64,000 bases of DNA from assembly GCF_047675955.1 (NCBI RefSeq), contig NC_132928.1, forward strand, positions 44,758,889-44,822,888, given 5' to 3'. Position numbers and translations under genes: made by a program. Below the pieces are notes generated by a model, which worked only from the letters and a program-made list of their open reading frames with translations, was not told the origin of the DNA and made no database searches. Shown here in pieces: positions 27,240 through 41,579 of this stretch (position 1 is the stretch's first letter; each line of letters begins with the position of its first letter). Source of the DNA: Chlorocebus sabaeus. Taxonomy: Eukaryota; Chordata; Mammalia; Primates; Cercopithecidae.

Positions 27240-28660
27240 ACCCAACTATGTATTTTTAAACATTGTAGTCTTACTCACTTAAACAGATGTGTCTTTTAAA
27301 CTATACGTTTCCCCTGCATCTTTTACTTGCAGATGATCTGTTGAAAGACTTGAGCTGTTTGATATGTAGAGTTGTCCACAGTCTGGAGTTTTCTCATGGT
27401 GCAGTTCCATGCATTTCTCCTGTACTTTCTACAAATTGACGGAGATGGTGAGACTTGGTCAGTCTTAACAATCAATCCTTTTTTTTAAAACTTTTAAGTT
27501 CAGGGGAAGATGTGCAGTGTGTACAGATTTGTTACATAGGTAAACGAAGCACCATGGAGGCTTGTTGTATAGATTATTTCATCACCCAGGTATTAAGCCT
27601 AGTATTCATTAGTTATTTTTCCTGATCCTCTCCCTCCCCCTACCCCCTTCACCCTCTGATAGGGCTCAGTGTCTGTTGTTTCCTTCTGTGTGTCCATATG
27701 TACTTATCATTTAGCTCTCACTCATCAGTGAGAATAAATGGCACTTGGTTTTCTGTTCCTGTGTTACTTTGCTAAAAATAATGACCTCCAGCTCCAACCA
27801 TGTTCCTGCACAGGACTGCGTGCATGTGTTCATTGCAGTACTATTCACAATAGCAAAGATACGGAATCAACACAAATACCCATCAATAAAGAAAATGTGG
27901 TGCATATACACCTCGGAATACTATGCTGCTGCAGAAAAGAATCAGTCCTTTTGTTAAGACTATAGGTGGTGGTGTGTATTCTTCATCTGGAGGCACATAA
28001 TAGCTGGCTGCCCCTGTTTTTGTGATGTTAGTCACTGTTCCGTTGATGCTTATTGCTGAGACCCATTAATTTATTGGGGGTTGAAAAATGGTGATATTTT
28101 AATATGTCATTTTGTTTTCATTTATTAGCTAGGATAATTTTATAGAGCAATACTTCCCATATCTATCATTTGGTTACCTGGTATGATAGTTCAAAAGCAG
28201 GAAAAAAAGTTATCTTTTCCTTTTATTTACCAGTGTTCAGTATAATCTACTGGTTTCTTGTCATCCCTTAAAGATGATCAATTGTCCTATAAAAATCATG
28301 AACTCACGAATCCCATTGTAATCCTTATTTTATTGAAGCTCCAATTTCCCATCATTGGCCAATGAAAAACTCTTCAAGTTGGCTCCTGAGTCTTTTGGAA
28401 ATTACCCCGTAGTATTTGATAGCTTCCTTGCCATCTGGTATGTCAAGATATTTTAGGTTCATCCTGTTTCTTTCCTGTCCCATACCAGGAGTAAGCAAAA
28501 TCTGTAAGAACCTCTGATTTCTTTTAGTGGGAAATAGTATTTCAATATTACAATTTGAATCTAGCTGTATGTTCATTGCTACAACTGGGTTGGCCATTAT
28601 TTCTGGACATTTTTTAGTTTACAGAACTAGGGAAAATGTATCTTTTTAATATTATATTTA
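27240..28660. repeat. Old L1-like or unassigned repeat around a younger L1 insertion
   Basis: Flanks of the young L1 (about 27300-27469 and 27953-28610) carry GTTGGCTCCTGAGTCTTTTG, GATAGCTTCCTTGCCATCTG and TTTTAGTGGGAAATAGTATT, a pattern I associate with old L1M-type sequence. The assignment is weak. Confidence 0.35.
27470..27952 (-). mobile_element. Short L1 insertion with internal inversion (twin priming) and target-site duplication
   Basis: 27483-27815 is an antisense L1 3' end (TTTAAGTTCAGGGGAAGATG ... CCATGTTCCTGCACAGGAC). At about 27816 the orientation flips: 27817-27939 is sense ORF2 sequence (GTTCATTGCAGTACTATTCA CAATAGC ... GGAATACTATGCTGCTGCAG). AATCAATCCTTTT (27470-27482) and AATCAGTCCTTTT (27940-27952) flank the whole unit with one mismatch. 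One duplication around both parts shows a single event. Confidence 0.9.
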
Positions 28661-29149
28661 TACATATCCTTTTCCACACTGAGAATCATGATTCTCAAAG
28701 ACACTAGGCAATGACAGAATTAAATATGCTCAAATTCTCATTTGCTTTATCATACCAAATACACACAACGGTCTCAGAATAATAATACAAATACCGCCAT
28801 CATCAATTATGATTATGGAAAGCTGTTGAACAAACTGTTTTTAAAATCAGAGACAAAATTTTTGTATATGCTAATCCAATTCTTCCCCAACTTTATTTTA
28901 TGATTTTACTATGTTAAAACATGTAATCATTATATTCTATTCTCTTTCCTCATTCATTCTTTGTTTCACAATTAAGTGTTATTTAACACATCAGTCCTTA
29001 AGTTGATGTCTCTCTGGTGTTTAGAGTTCATTATCTAGTAGATTCCTCGAGAAGAGCTCATGGGAACATAACAAAGAAGTATGAAGATAGGATTAATTAA
29101 GTGGTTCAGTGATATCACCAAAAGCCAGCTTATTTCTTTCTACTGTCTG
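28661..29149. other. Intron 1, nothing recognised
   Basis: AT-rich; no feature recognised. Confidence 0.4.
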
Positions 29150-29560
29150 TGGCCCAGCTCTCTTATGGTTGAAAGGTGGCTGCAGCAGCAAATAGTATTA
29201 AATTCTTAGGCACAGCAATGTCCCAGAGGCTAAAAAGAGATCTGTTTATTCTTTGAGTCTCCTTATAAGAGCAAGGAAGCCTTTCCCAGATGCCTTACTA
29301 GCAGACTTTCCCTTACATCCCACTGATCAAAATTGGGTCACACATTCCTTCCTAAGCCATCACTGGCAAGAGTATGGAATTATCATGGTTTGGTTAGACC
29401 AATCAAGATTCACCCCTGAACTGGGGTTAGGGCCATTTCTCTGAAGCACATGGTTATAGGGAGGGTCATGGATACCCAAACAGAATCAGGTTCAGCTTAG
29501 CAAGAAGGAAGCATGATGGCTATTAAGTAGGTAACCAACATTACAGATTTTGATAAGTGT
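29150..29560 (+). repeat. Old repeat, family not assigned
   Basis: AGCCTTTCCCAGATGCCTTA, CTGATCAAAATTGGGTCACA, CATCACTGGCAAGAGTATGG AATTATCATGG and TTAGACCAATCAAGATTCAC resemble a common old mammalian repeat whose name I cannot confirm. Confidence 0.45.
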
Positions 29561-29824
29561 GATGAAGGGATCAAAAATAGTACTGAGATAGAAAACTGAT
29601 GGTGGCAATTGGGCATGGAGATGAGATATACTTGGCTGTGGTATTCAGAAGGACAATAAGTTGCTATCTGTGTGAAGAACAACGGGGAGTACATTCTGGT
29701 TAGAAAGAACAGCATATAGAAGGGGGAGGAGGGGGAAGTACTTGAAGAAACTGAAGAAAGGGTGTTATGTTGGGAGTGCAGTGAGCAAGAGGGAGGTTTG
29801 ATGGGACGGGATGCCTGTTAATAT
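29561..29824. other. Intron 1, nothing recognised
   Basis: Purine-rich sequence without recognised features. Confidence 0.4.
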
Positions 29825-30176
29825 TTTGTTGCCTGGCTGGGTGTGGTGGCTCACGCCTGTAATCCCAGCACTTTGGGAGTCCCAGGCAGGTGGATCACCT
29901 GAGGTCAGGAGTCTGAGACCAGCCTGGTCAACATGGTGAAACCCTGTCTCTATTAAAAATACAAAATTAGCCAGGTGTGGTGGCACATGCCTATAGTCCC
30001 AGCTACTTGGGAGGCTGAGACAGGAGAATTGCTTGAACCCGTGGGGACTGAGGCTGCAGTGAGCTGAGACTGCACCACTGTACTCCAGCCTGGGCAAGAT
30101 AGAGTGAGACTCTGTCTCAAAAAAAAATAAAAAATAAATAAATAAATAAATAAATTTTTTTTTTCTTTGTTGCCTG
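29825..30176 (+). mobile_element. Alu SINE (S-like) with 11-bp target-site duplication
   Basis: TTTGTTGCCTG occurs at 29825-29835 and 30166-30176. The tail has become (AAAT)n followed by a T run. The Alu starts GGCTGGGTGTGGTGGCTCAC. Confidence 0.95.
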
Positions 30177-30179
30177 TCT

Positions 30180-30325
30180 GTCACCACTAGAATGTAAGGT
30201 GTATGAAAGCAGGGTCTTTGTCTTGATTCATTGCTATGAAATTAATAGCACTCTCAGCAAATAGATCAGTGTCTGGTCCACAGTTCCTGACTGATAAATA
30301 TTTGCTTAATGCATGAATGAAAGGA
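30180..30325 (+). mobile_element. L2 LINE 3' end
   Basis: ACCACTAGAATGTAAGGTGT ... GCAGGGTCTTTGTCTTGATT ... ATAAATATTTGCTTAATGCA TGAATGAA matches the sense L2 3' end. The Alu landed at its left edge. Confidence 0.75.
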
Positions 30326-30839
30326 GAACAAAAAATTTTAAACTGTAGTGAATAACTTAGAAAGTAAGAGAAGTATTGCATTTGTAAAACAGGTTCAGGA
30401 TATGATGAAGAAACAATAATAGAAAAAGAGCGAGCTCTTGGAAATTAAAAATCTGATGATCAACATTTTAGAAAATCCAATTGTTGCTTTGGAAAATAAA
30501 GTTGAGGAGATCTTGCATCCAAATTCCGAAATCTAAAATTCTTATTTAAATTTAAACAGTATATTTCAATTATTGTTATCAACTTAATTTTTCTCTTTAA
30601 AAATAATTTTAAGTATGTATGTCAGATATTACACATTTGCCACAGTTGCTGATAAAACTTGTCTTTATTTTAACTTTAAGCATCTGTCTGCTTTGCTTAG
30701 ACTGTAGAGCACAAACATTAAAAGATGGAAAATAGAAGAGGCAGTGTAAAAAAAAATTAAAGGATCAATCCAAAAATTTCAATATCTGACTAACAGAAGT
30801 CCCAGAAAACAGAGAACAAAGAAAATGAAGGGGAGAAAA
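30326..30839. other. Intron 1, nothing certain
   Basis: A-rich sequence that may be further diverged L1; not assigned. Confidence 0.35.
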
Positions 30840-31420
30840 TTATTAAACAAGTAAAAGCTTATTTTCTAGAACAGAAGATCATGTGTCTCTGGATTTATAG
30901 GGCCAAAGAATTCCCGGACTTCACTCTGAGCTGGAAATAGTTCATGCTCCCATCATCCAAAGTAGAAAGACCTTATAATACATAGGTATGGGTTAGAGTC
31001 TTCAGCAGTAGTGAGCAGAAATTAGCCCTAGACTAGAAGGCTGCTCTGGACCTGCTGTAATAAAAATTTAAGAGCAAACCTCAAACAGATCAAGCTGATC
31101 CCAAGTAACTTAACTACCTGCTTGAATAAAGTACAGATTCTTTATAGGAATACAACAAAATACCCATTCAACAACGTAAAATTCAAAATATCTAATATCC
31201 AGCATCCAGTTAAAAACTATCATAGTAGACAGAAGAAGAACCAGGAAAATATCCACAAGTATAAAGAAAATAAATCAATAGAAATAGACTCAGGAATTAT
31301 AGACATGGTGAAATTAGCAGACAAAGATGGTAAAGCAGTCCGTATATGCTCCATGTGCTAACACAGAGGCAAACGTGAACATGATGAGAAAAATGGAAGA
31401 TATAAAAAAAATCTTTCTGA
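30840..31420 (+). mobile_element. Old L1 (L1M/HAL1-like) 5' UTR to ORF1 start
   Basis: AAAATTCAAAATATCTAATA TCCAGCATCCAGTTAAAAAC, GAAAATAAATCAATAGAAAT AGACTCAGG, GACATGGTGAAATTAGCAGA CAAAGATGG and GGAAGATATAAAAAAAATC follow the start of an old L1 ORF1 in sense orientation. The 79-codon frame at 31122-31361 is a remnant of ORF1. Confidence 0.7.
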
Positions 31421-33949
<2,529 letters not shown>

Positions 33950-34473
33950 TTGTGTGTGGACCCAGACTCTTTTCATCTAGTGCATGGTACCATGGACACC
34001 TTTGGTGGTTTGTTGAAGCCTATGGAGCCCTTTTTAGAGTAACATTTTTTAAATGAAAAAAAAAAAAAAAAAAGAGGATGATAAAAGAAACCAATTTTAT
34101 TGAACTGTAGTTATCAAAATATTTTTAAAATCTGTGATATGATAATATATGTGCTCTTTATTAATGCATTCAATGACAAGTTCTCATGGAGGGTTTAATA
34201 ACTACTGTCGTTTTGAAGAAGTGCTATTCTAAGATATGCAGCACCTTAAATGTGCTAGGAAAACATCTGTGAGCTCTATTGGTGACAAAGTCACAAGTAC
34301 TGCTGAATTCCATTGTGTTTTGTTGCCTACATTCAGAATTGGAGGAAGTGCTGAATTTGAGTTGAAGGTTAATGAAACACAGGTGTTCTTTTCCTCCATT
34401 CAATGTTTGGATGGCCTGAATTCTATCCACAGAGCCCATGAGGGGCTACAGGCCCCAGATTAATAATCCCTGA
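33950..34473. mobile_element. Possible hAT-type DNA transposon remnant
   Basis: The right end reads CAGGCCCCAGATTAATAATC CCTGA, similar to the CAGGGGTTCTTAACCTGGGG type of hAT terminus read inverted, and 33985-34010 (ATGGTACCATGGACACCTTT GG) has a similar tone. Family unassigned, evidence thin. Confidence 0.3.
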
Positions 34474-34477
34474 CTTG

Positions 34478-34766
34478 GCTGGTCATATCCCAGCACCTTA
34501 GAAGGCCCAAGGCAAGAGGATCACTTGAGACCAGTAGTCTGAGGCCGGCCTGGGCAACATAGTGAGACCTATCTCTACAAAAACCAAAAATGAGCCAAAT
34601 GTAGTGGCGCATGCTTGTAGTCCCAGCTACTTAAGAGGCTGAGGTAGGAAGATCGCTGGAACCCAGGATCAAGTGATGCTGCAGTGAGCTGTGATTGCAC
34701 GACTGCATTCTGGCCTGGGCAAGAGTGAGAATCTGTCTCTTAAAAAAAAAGAAAAGAAAAGATAAA
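34478..34766 (+). mobile_element. Alu SINE (J-like), 5' end partly lost
   Basis: Begins inside the left arm (CTTGGCTGGTCATATCCCAG) with the usual GGTGGCTCA segment missing. Ends CTGTCTCTTAAAAAAAAAGA. Confidence 0.9.
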
Positions 34767-35146
34767 AGGAATCCCTGACCTAGTGGCTAGTGGCTTCATG
34801 ATCCTTAGGGCCGCAAAGACTCTAAGCGGACGCTGTGCATACATCTGCAGATAAGGGCAGATAGATAGTGGAGGATTATGTGGGTAGATTTTGTGCTCCA
34901 GGCCTGGAGGTGGCTTACATTATTTCTGCCCAACTTTCTCATCTGCACATGACACACCTTACCTCTGTATCTTTCAATTGGCAATTCCTGTCAAAAGTCC
35001 TATCCCTTGTTTTTATTGTCACCTTTTCCTTTATATCACCTCAACATGTTGAACCTAACATTTCAATGAATACATTTTCTACTTGAAGTGGATTCTAATT
35101 TTGAAGGTAGGGTATATGATTCTTATTCTTTATGTAAGAAAAGTTG
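34767..35146. other. Intron 1, nothing recognised
   Basis: Unique-looking spacer between two Alus. Confidence 0.4.
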
Positions 35147-35434
35147 AGGCTGGGCTCGGGCTCATGCTTTTAATCCCAGCACTTTGGGAGGCTGGGGCAG
35201 GCAGATCCCTTGAGGTCAGGAGATCGAGACCATCCTGGCCAACAGGGTGAAACCCTGTCTCTACTAAAATACAAAAAATAAGCTGGGCATGGTGATGTGC
35301 ACCTGTAGTCCCAGCTACTCAGGAGGCTGAGGCAGGGGAATGGCTTGATCCCGGGAGGCGGAGGTTGCACACTCCAGCCTGGTGACAGAGCAAGGCTCCA
35401 TCTCAAAAACAAAACAAAAAAGAAAAGAAAAGAT
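35147..35434 (+). mobile_element. Alu SINE (S-like) with internal deletion in right arm
   Basis: Starts GGCTGGGCTCGGGCTCATGC. The right arm goes from GGCGGAGGTTGCA directly to CACTCCAGCC, losing the usual GTGAGCCGAGATCGCGCCACTG segment of about 22 bases. Confidence 0.93.
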
Positions 35435-37404
35435 CGAAACCTTCTAAACCTATTTGTCCAGTGCAACAGCCATTAGGGACATATAACTAATGAGCACTTG
35501 AAATGTGGCTAGTCCCAATTAAGGTATGATGCAAGTTTAAAATACACACCAATTTTGAAGTTTTAGTAGAAAGAAAATAATGTAAAATATTTAATTAATA
35601 TTATTTAATACAAAACTATTAATAGCAATTACACATTGAAGTAATACAATTTTGGCCCTATGATTGGGCTAAATAACAAAAATTAAAACTAATGTAATCA
35701 ATTTAAAAAAAATTTTAATGTGGCTACTGGAAGACAAAATAACATTAGAAGCTTACATCTATGGTTCACATGGTATTTCTTTTAGACAGCTGCTCTTGAA
35801 TAAAGATTCATAGAGGATTCATAGAGCTACAAGGAAACTTAGAGATAAGCATCTAATCCAACTCTTTTGTTGTAATCTCAGAAGCTGAATGAGCTATTCC
35901 CATTTGCCTAGCTAGTAAAGCACACATAGGCTTGGAATTCAGGTCTCTACGCTCCTAGTGCAGAGCTCTTTTCGTAGTCCATGGTATCCAACCAAACCAA
36001 ACCAAACCAAACATTTCCAAGATTTAAGTTTCTAGTGCAAACCAGAATATACTCTGGTTCTGAGTTACACATAAGCACCCTGAAAATGACAAGCCTTTTT
36101 TCCAATTTGATGTATTATTCAACCCTAGACTTAAAACTTAAGTATAATTTCCCCTGCCCCTGAAGAACTGCAGGCACAAGCAGCCAGACAGACAGGCTGC
36201 TGCTTGACTCCCTCATTAACCCAGATAAAAGAGGCCCTGAGGTCGTTTGCCTTTGCCCTGGTCTTCTGCATTTCCCTTAGCTGAATGGTTAAACTCACAA
36301 AGAAATGCTAAAATATTCTTATCTCTTCTGAATTTTGTCTTAAAGGGATGGAAAGATGTGAAAACCTAGTATTTCACATGACTACCCCCGTTTTCCTAGC
36401 CAGAAGGTGGCACCCTGGATAGCATTTAAGGGAAATAATGGATGAGTTTCATTTTCTTTTGTCTCATTTTCTGTTCTTGGCTTCCACTCTAGACCTATAG
36501 CCAAATTCCCAAGGTCTGGAATATTTTCTGACCTTTTCGTCCTAGAATATTCCGAGGTTTTCCCCACGCAACTCGCTCCCCCTCTGTAACTCACCGATTT
36601 CCATAAAATCACATTTGAGCATTGTGTATGTAGATAATGTTTCAGATAAGGGCTTAGATTTTTAAAAAGTTTCTTATCTTAAACAACGTAGTGCCAATAC
36701 ATAATCTTTCCCTCTTGGGAATTTTAAGTAATAAAGTGCTCCTTGAATCATATAATTTGTAGTTGAAATTGAAATAACATCATTACTTTATTCAGTGTTC
36801 TTTGGGAAACATCGTCACTAGGCTCTAAGGTTGTCTCATTTTCTCTGAACTTTCTCACCATCTTCAGTGGTTTCTGGAATGTTAAGTTCTGAGAAGCCAT
36901 AAGATATGTCTCCGGACCCATGACAACTTTAGTGACTAACCCACTTACTGACACATTTCATGTTTCAGCATTTCCTCCCTTCAGTATCATTATTTGGCAC
37001 TTTCACAAGAAACTCCTCAGGTGTACTATAGCTAACTACTTTGTTTATTTCAAATCATCAGTGCTATTGACATCAGTGGATGCCTGAGAAAGGGAGCACA
37101 AACCTTCATGTCTCCATATGTTTTTAATGAAAATATTTGAGGCCTTAAGGTGTGCTGATAACCAAACTCAGCGTTTTTCCAGGAATATGTTTAAATTTTT
37201 GCATTGTTCCTTCTAAGGAGAAATATACACATATGATGTATTTTGCAAAAGAGCATAAGTTTCACTAAGATATGTAAAAGATGCTTTCAAAATGATATTT
37301 GTAATATGTCTCATTTTTAGAAGAGTGGACAAAATAAAATGAACTTACAGAGCAACTAAACCCTTAAAAAACATTTACCATAAAATGTTAACTGTGCAGC
37401 TTTC
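35435..37404. other. Intron 1, nothing certain
   Basis: Unique-looking, with an (ACCAA)n run at 35987-36013 and a CTCF-like motif at 36399-36415. No exon recognised. Confidence 0.45.
36399..36415 (+). promoter_or_regulatory. Candidate CTCF binding motif
   Basis: GCCAGAAGGTGGCACCC fits the CTCF core well. Same orientation as the motif at 11176 and about 17 kb inside intron 1. Confidence 0.45.
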
Positions 37405-37645
37405 TTGATTCAGTAGGGCACTGGCTGTCGAGGTAGAGTACCCAAGTACAGATAATGGCCCCATCTCTTGCTAGCTGTGCTACCTTCTGCAAGTTATCTA
37501 ACCTTCTCTAACCTTGGTTTCTTCCACTACAAAGTGGGGATAATAATACCTCGGAAGGCTGTTGTAAAGACTCATTGCACTAATCCTCGTAAAGCACTTA
37601 ACACTGTGATAGCGACATGGACTGTCAACAACTGGTAGATGTTTT
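37405..37645 (+). mobile_element. MIR SINE
   Basis: CTTGCTAGCTGTGCTACCTT, TTGGTTTCTTCCACTACAAA GTGGGGATAATAATACC and CGTAAAGCACTTAACACTGT follow the MIR order in sense. Confidence 0.85.
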
Positions 37646-37829
37646 ATCATTTATAATAGTATACCTTCTGCAATCTAAAGTCAAAGATTTTAAATAAACT
37701 GTAGATCAAATAAAATACTTTTCTTCAAAATCCTTAGTCAACCAGTCCTGGAGCCAGTTGGAACCAGAACTGAATTTCTATACATTTTCTATAATTTATG
37801 GAGTTGAGACTACAGCATGCTTCAGACTT

Positions 37830-37975
37830 AATAGACAGCATAAACTTGAGGGGCAAGTACATGAACTTGGTGCAGAAGAACTTGTTTGAATCCTGGTTCT
37901 GGCACATACCATGTGACTTTGGGCTTGTCTTTAGGCCTTGGTTTTCTCATTAGTGAAACAAGTTGTTTAATTGAT
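37830..37975 (+). mobile_element. MIR SINE fragment
   Basis: GAACTTGTTTGAATCCTGGT TCTGGCACATACCATGTGAC TTTGGGC and GGTTTTCTCATTAGTGAAAC match the MIR core. Confidence 0.75.
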
Positions 37976-38044
37976 TGATTAACTCTTTTCAAAAAAACTT
38001 ACTTAGGATGAACTTATAAACCTTAATTTGGAGCATTTAGTTCA

Positions 38045-38275
38045 AGCTTGTGTAACCCATGGCCCGTGGGCTGCATGTGGCCCGGAAAGGCTTTGAATGT
38101 GGCCCAACACAAATTCGTAAACTTTCCTAAAACATTATGAGATTTTTTTGTGTGTGATTTTCTTTTTTAGCTCATTAGCTATCCTTAGTGTTAGCGTATT
38201 TTATGTATGGCCCAATACAATTCTTCTTCTTCCAATGTGGCCCGGGAAAGTCCAAAGACTGGACACCCCTGATTT
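38045..38275 (-). mobile_element. hAT-type non-autonomous DNA transposon
   Basis: AACCCATGGCCCGTGGGCTG, GAATGTGGCCCAACACAAAT TCGTAAAC, AGTGTTAGCGTATTTTATGT and the end GACTGGACACCCCTG are landmarks of a common short DNA transposon whose terminus reads CAGGGGTGTCC on the minus strand. Family name not assigned. Only mildly diverged. Confidence 0.65.
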
Positions 38276-38306
38276 AGTCCTTAAAACCTCAAACGTCATG
38301 GAACAC

Positions 38307-38619
38307 ATCTATTTCTTTTTTTTCTTTTTTTGAGACAGGGTCTTGCTCTGTCACCCAGGCATAGTGGCGCGATGGCTCACCGTAACCTCAGTCTGCTGGA
38401 CTCAAGCTATCCTCTCACTTCAGCCTCCTGAGTAGCTGGGACTGTAGGCATGTGCCACCACACCTGGCTTATTTTTTCAATTTTATTTTGTAGAGATGAG
38501 GTCTTGCTATGTTGCCCAGGCTGATCTTGAACTCCTGGACTCAAGCAATTGCCCACCTTGGCTTCCCAAAGTGCTGAGATTACAGACATAAGCCATCACG
38601 CCTGGCCTATCTATTTCTT
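38307..38619 (-). mobile_element. Alu SINE (J-like) with 11-bp target-site duplication
   Basis: ATCTATTTCTT at 38307-38317 and 38609-38619. The Alu body between them is antisense, with a shortened right arm (CACCCAGGCATAGTGGCGC). Confidence 0.95.
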
Positions 38620-38624
38620 ACAAT

Positions 38625-39385
38625 AATGAAGCATTCATTGTGTGTCTTTCCTTCTAGTCATCAAATAGAAATATGCCCTGTTCTGTGAAACAGGATGAAC
38701 AAAACAGATTAAATCCCTGCTCTCATGGCACTTACATCATGGAGGTGGTGGTAGGGAGAAATAAAATTAAGAAATAATAAGACGGTATCGTTGCCAAGGA
38801 TGATGAAGCAGGGAGGTCAGTGTGGTTACAGAAGAATGAGCAATGGGAACTGTGAGCAGACAGGGCAGCAAGGTAGGTGGGATCACATCTTAGGGGGATT
38901 TATAGGCCATTGGAAGAACTTGGGTTTTTACTCTGTGTAAGAAGAGACACCATAGGGAGTTTTGAGGAGAGGAATGCCATAGTCTAAATTATCTGACTGT
39001 TGTGTAGAAAATAGACTGTAGGGGAGACAAGGGAGGAAGCAAGTCAGACAGGAATAAGCTAGAGCTGTGATCCAGGCCAGGGACTATGGTGGTGTGGACT
39101 AGGGGGTAGCTGGAGGTAATGAGACATGGTTGGGTTATAAATACATTTTGGAGGTAGAACTGACAGGATTTGTTGATGAAGTATGTGGAATATGAGGGGA
39201 AAAAAGTGGTTTCAAGGATGACACCATGATTTCTGACCTGAACAAAAGAAAGAATGGAGTTGCTGCTTATTGAAAGACGGAAGACTGGGGGAACACATTT
39301 GAGGGAGAAAATGAAGAGTTCTCTTTTGGACAGGCTAAGATTGAGATTCAAGTGGAGATGTCAGCTAAGCCGATGGATGTCTCAT
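38625..39385 (-). mobile_element. L2 LINE, antisense, reverse transcriptase part
   Basis: Inverted L2 landmarks: CCTGCTCTCATGGCACTTAC, GAAAATAGACTGTAGGGGAG, TGATCCAGGCCAGGGACTAT, CTGACAGGATTTGTTGATGA and TCAAGTGGAGATGTCAGCTA. The minus-strand frame of 120 codons at 38989-39351 is a surviving piece of the L2 coding region, not a gene. Confidence 0.85.
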
Positions 39386-39394
39386 CTGATAATC

Positions 39395-39600
39395 ACTGTC
39401 ATTTGTTAAGTGGCGTCTTTAATTACCTGCCAGGCACTAGGGTAAGAACATTATACATGTTACCTCATCTAAATTCTCATAATAACCCTCCAAGATAGGT
39501 ATTGTTATCATTTGCAGATGGTGAGACTGAAGCCCAGGGAGACTGTGGCAAAGGCCATGTAGCTATTATTTAGTGCACATGGTCCTTCTTGAAGCCAAAG
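39395..39600 (-). mobile_element. MIR SINE, antisense
   Basis: CTGCCAGGCACTAGGGTAAG, TTACCTCATCTAAATTCTCA TAATAACCCTCCAAGATAGG and GGTGAGACTGAAGCCCAGGG are the inverted MIR core. Confidence 0.85.
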
Positions 39601-39639
39601 CCCCACTCTTGCATACAATGTCACTCACTACACAGCCAC

Positions 39640-41104
39640 TAGAGGCGGCGGCTGGGTGTCAGAAAAATTGAGCTGAGTTCATGCTCCCATAAGGAGTTTG
39701 CTGTATGGCTTATATCCATTGCCTCAACCTCTTTCTGTCTTAATTCTCATGGATACCATGAAGGTTATTGAATTCAGGTCAGAAATATCATTTACTATTT
39801 AAGAGCAGAAAGATGCTGATGATATATGCTTACAATATATTTTACTTCTGATGATTACAAGTAATTTTCAGCACCAAATACTGTAATTCAAGGAAGCAGT
39901 AAGAACTGTCATGTAATGAAATTATTGTTTCCCAAGGAAATAAGGTTGGATGCTGATCTATGTCGATTATTGTCTTCTTTTATAGCTGAATTAGGCATTT
40001 GGCCATGAATTTTCATTTCTAGCATAACCTAATCGAAAACCGGCTTCTTATTTGTGATGCTACTGAGCAAGTGAAGTTTTTCAATCTATATTTCACGATA
40101 GCCTTTAGATGAACAAGCAGAAGTATTATCATGATGTTCTCATTTGCATAAGCATCTTCTTGACAGGTCATCAGATATCTTTATCGTTCTTGGGTACATT
40201 TCATGGGCTGCTGAAAGCATTTCATGATCTCTAGCAATTCATCTTTTTCCTAGTTTAATGGCCCTTACATATCAGGAGAATGATGGAGTGAAAAGGCAAT
40301 GTGTCCAGGGCCTGCCTGCCTAAGAATGTGGAGAAAATTACATTGGGGAATAAATTATATTAACTCCTTCTCATCATTCAGTTACCTTTTGTAAATTTCA
40401 TCTCACTATGCTAAACAATCCTGGATGGCCTGGGAAAAATGTCGTGCACCTTCTCACCAACAGGTTCAGATTCCTTGTTCATCGTCAAGATAATAGAGAC
40501 CAATTATATTATCTCATGAGATTATCTGCATCTAAATTAACAGACTGCTCTGCACTAGTGAACAGGGTGAATGTATTCATTTAGGTTGGGGTTGGGTGGG
40601 GTTCTTACCTTTATAACTCTTGTTTTTTTAAAATGATTTTGGAGATAAAGCAAATAAAAAATCATTATCTTGATGGAGTAGTTTTAAATAAACATTTGAT
40701 GGAATTCTCTTTTTATTGTTTCATTCTTGGCCTCCATTCAACAATAATGATGGTGGAAGTGATGGTGATGACTGTTGACTGCCTGGGGGTGTAAGAGCCT
40801 TACCTGCGGCTGGTCTGTGACAGAGCAGGGACCCAAACCCAGTATCGCATAATTTTCTGTGGATATTGTCATCCCCAATTTCCCGATTAGAAACTGAGAC
40901 TTAAATTCTAGTACAAGATTCTTCACTTGATTATGTGCCCCTTAGCATAATCCTAGTTCAATTTTAAGAGTTACTCTGAAGGAAAACTTTTTCACAGAAT
41001 TAATGACTCCTCTGCTTTCAGAGGGAAGTGCAGTGTGCTATCTCTTACCCTTACTTAAACTTATAGTTGGTTGGACAAGCAGGAGAAAAACTTGGGTGGC
41101 TGTG
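39640..41104. other. Repeat-poor intron block
   Basis: About 1.4 kb with no recognisable interspersed repeat and little low-complexity sequence. It contains an ATTTGCAT octamer at 40142-40149. Candidate for a conserved non-coding element; sequence alone cannot show conservation. Confidence 0.4.
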
Positions 41105-41299
41105 TGACTATGGAAAGAGTGGAAGAAGGATTCAGGGCAGCCCATGTTTGGGTCCTCTTTGTGCAACTTATATAGCTGAGTTTCGGTTCCTTTGTATGTG
41201 AAATGGGATAATAACAATTAATTTACATTTTGTCGTGAGAATTAGGTTATGCATGTACTGTGTTCTCTTCATAAGGGCTCAATAAGTGGTGGTTATTCT
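41105..41299 (+). mobile_element. MIR SINE
   Basis: CTGAGTTTCGGTTCCTTTGT ATGTGAAATGGGATAATAAC and GGGCTCAATAAGTGGTGGTT A fit the second half of MIR in sense. Confidence 0.8.
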
Positions 41300-41573
41300 T
41301 TTTTTTTTTTTTTTTGAGACGGAGTCTCGCTCTGTCGCCCAGGCTGAAGTGCAGTGGCACATCTTGGCTCACTGCAAACTCCACCTCCCGGGTTCACACC
41401 ATTCTCTTGCTTCAGCCTCCTGAGTAGCTGGGACTAGAGGTGCTCACCACCACACCCAGCTAATTTTTCATATTTTTTTTTTTTTAGTAGAGACGGGGTT
41501 TCACTGTGTTAGCCAGGATGGTCTGGCTCTCCTGACCTCATGATCTGCCCACCTTGGCCTCCGAAAGTGCTGA
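41300..41573 (-). mobile_element. Alu SINE (S/Y-like), 5'-truncated
   Basis: Antisense Alu with an intact T-tail. It stops at CCGAAAGTGCTG, so the first about 30 bases of the element are missing. Confidence 0.93.
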
Positions 41574-41579
41574 ATATTC

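Noticed and set aside
29765..30187. 140-codon minus-strand frame
   Set aside because: Translation of the Alu at 29836 on its antisense strand.
38989..39351. 120-codon minus-strand frame
   Set aside because: Fossil L2 coding sequence.
39639..39654. CCACTAGAGGCGGC as a third CTCF site
   Set aside because: Two mismatches at constrained core positions.
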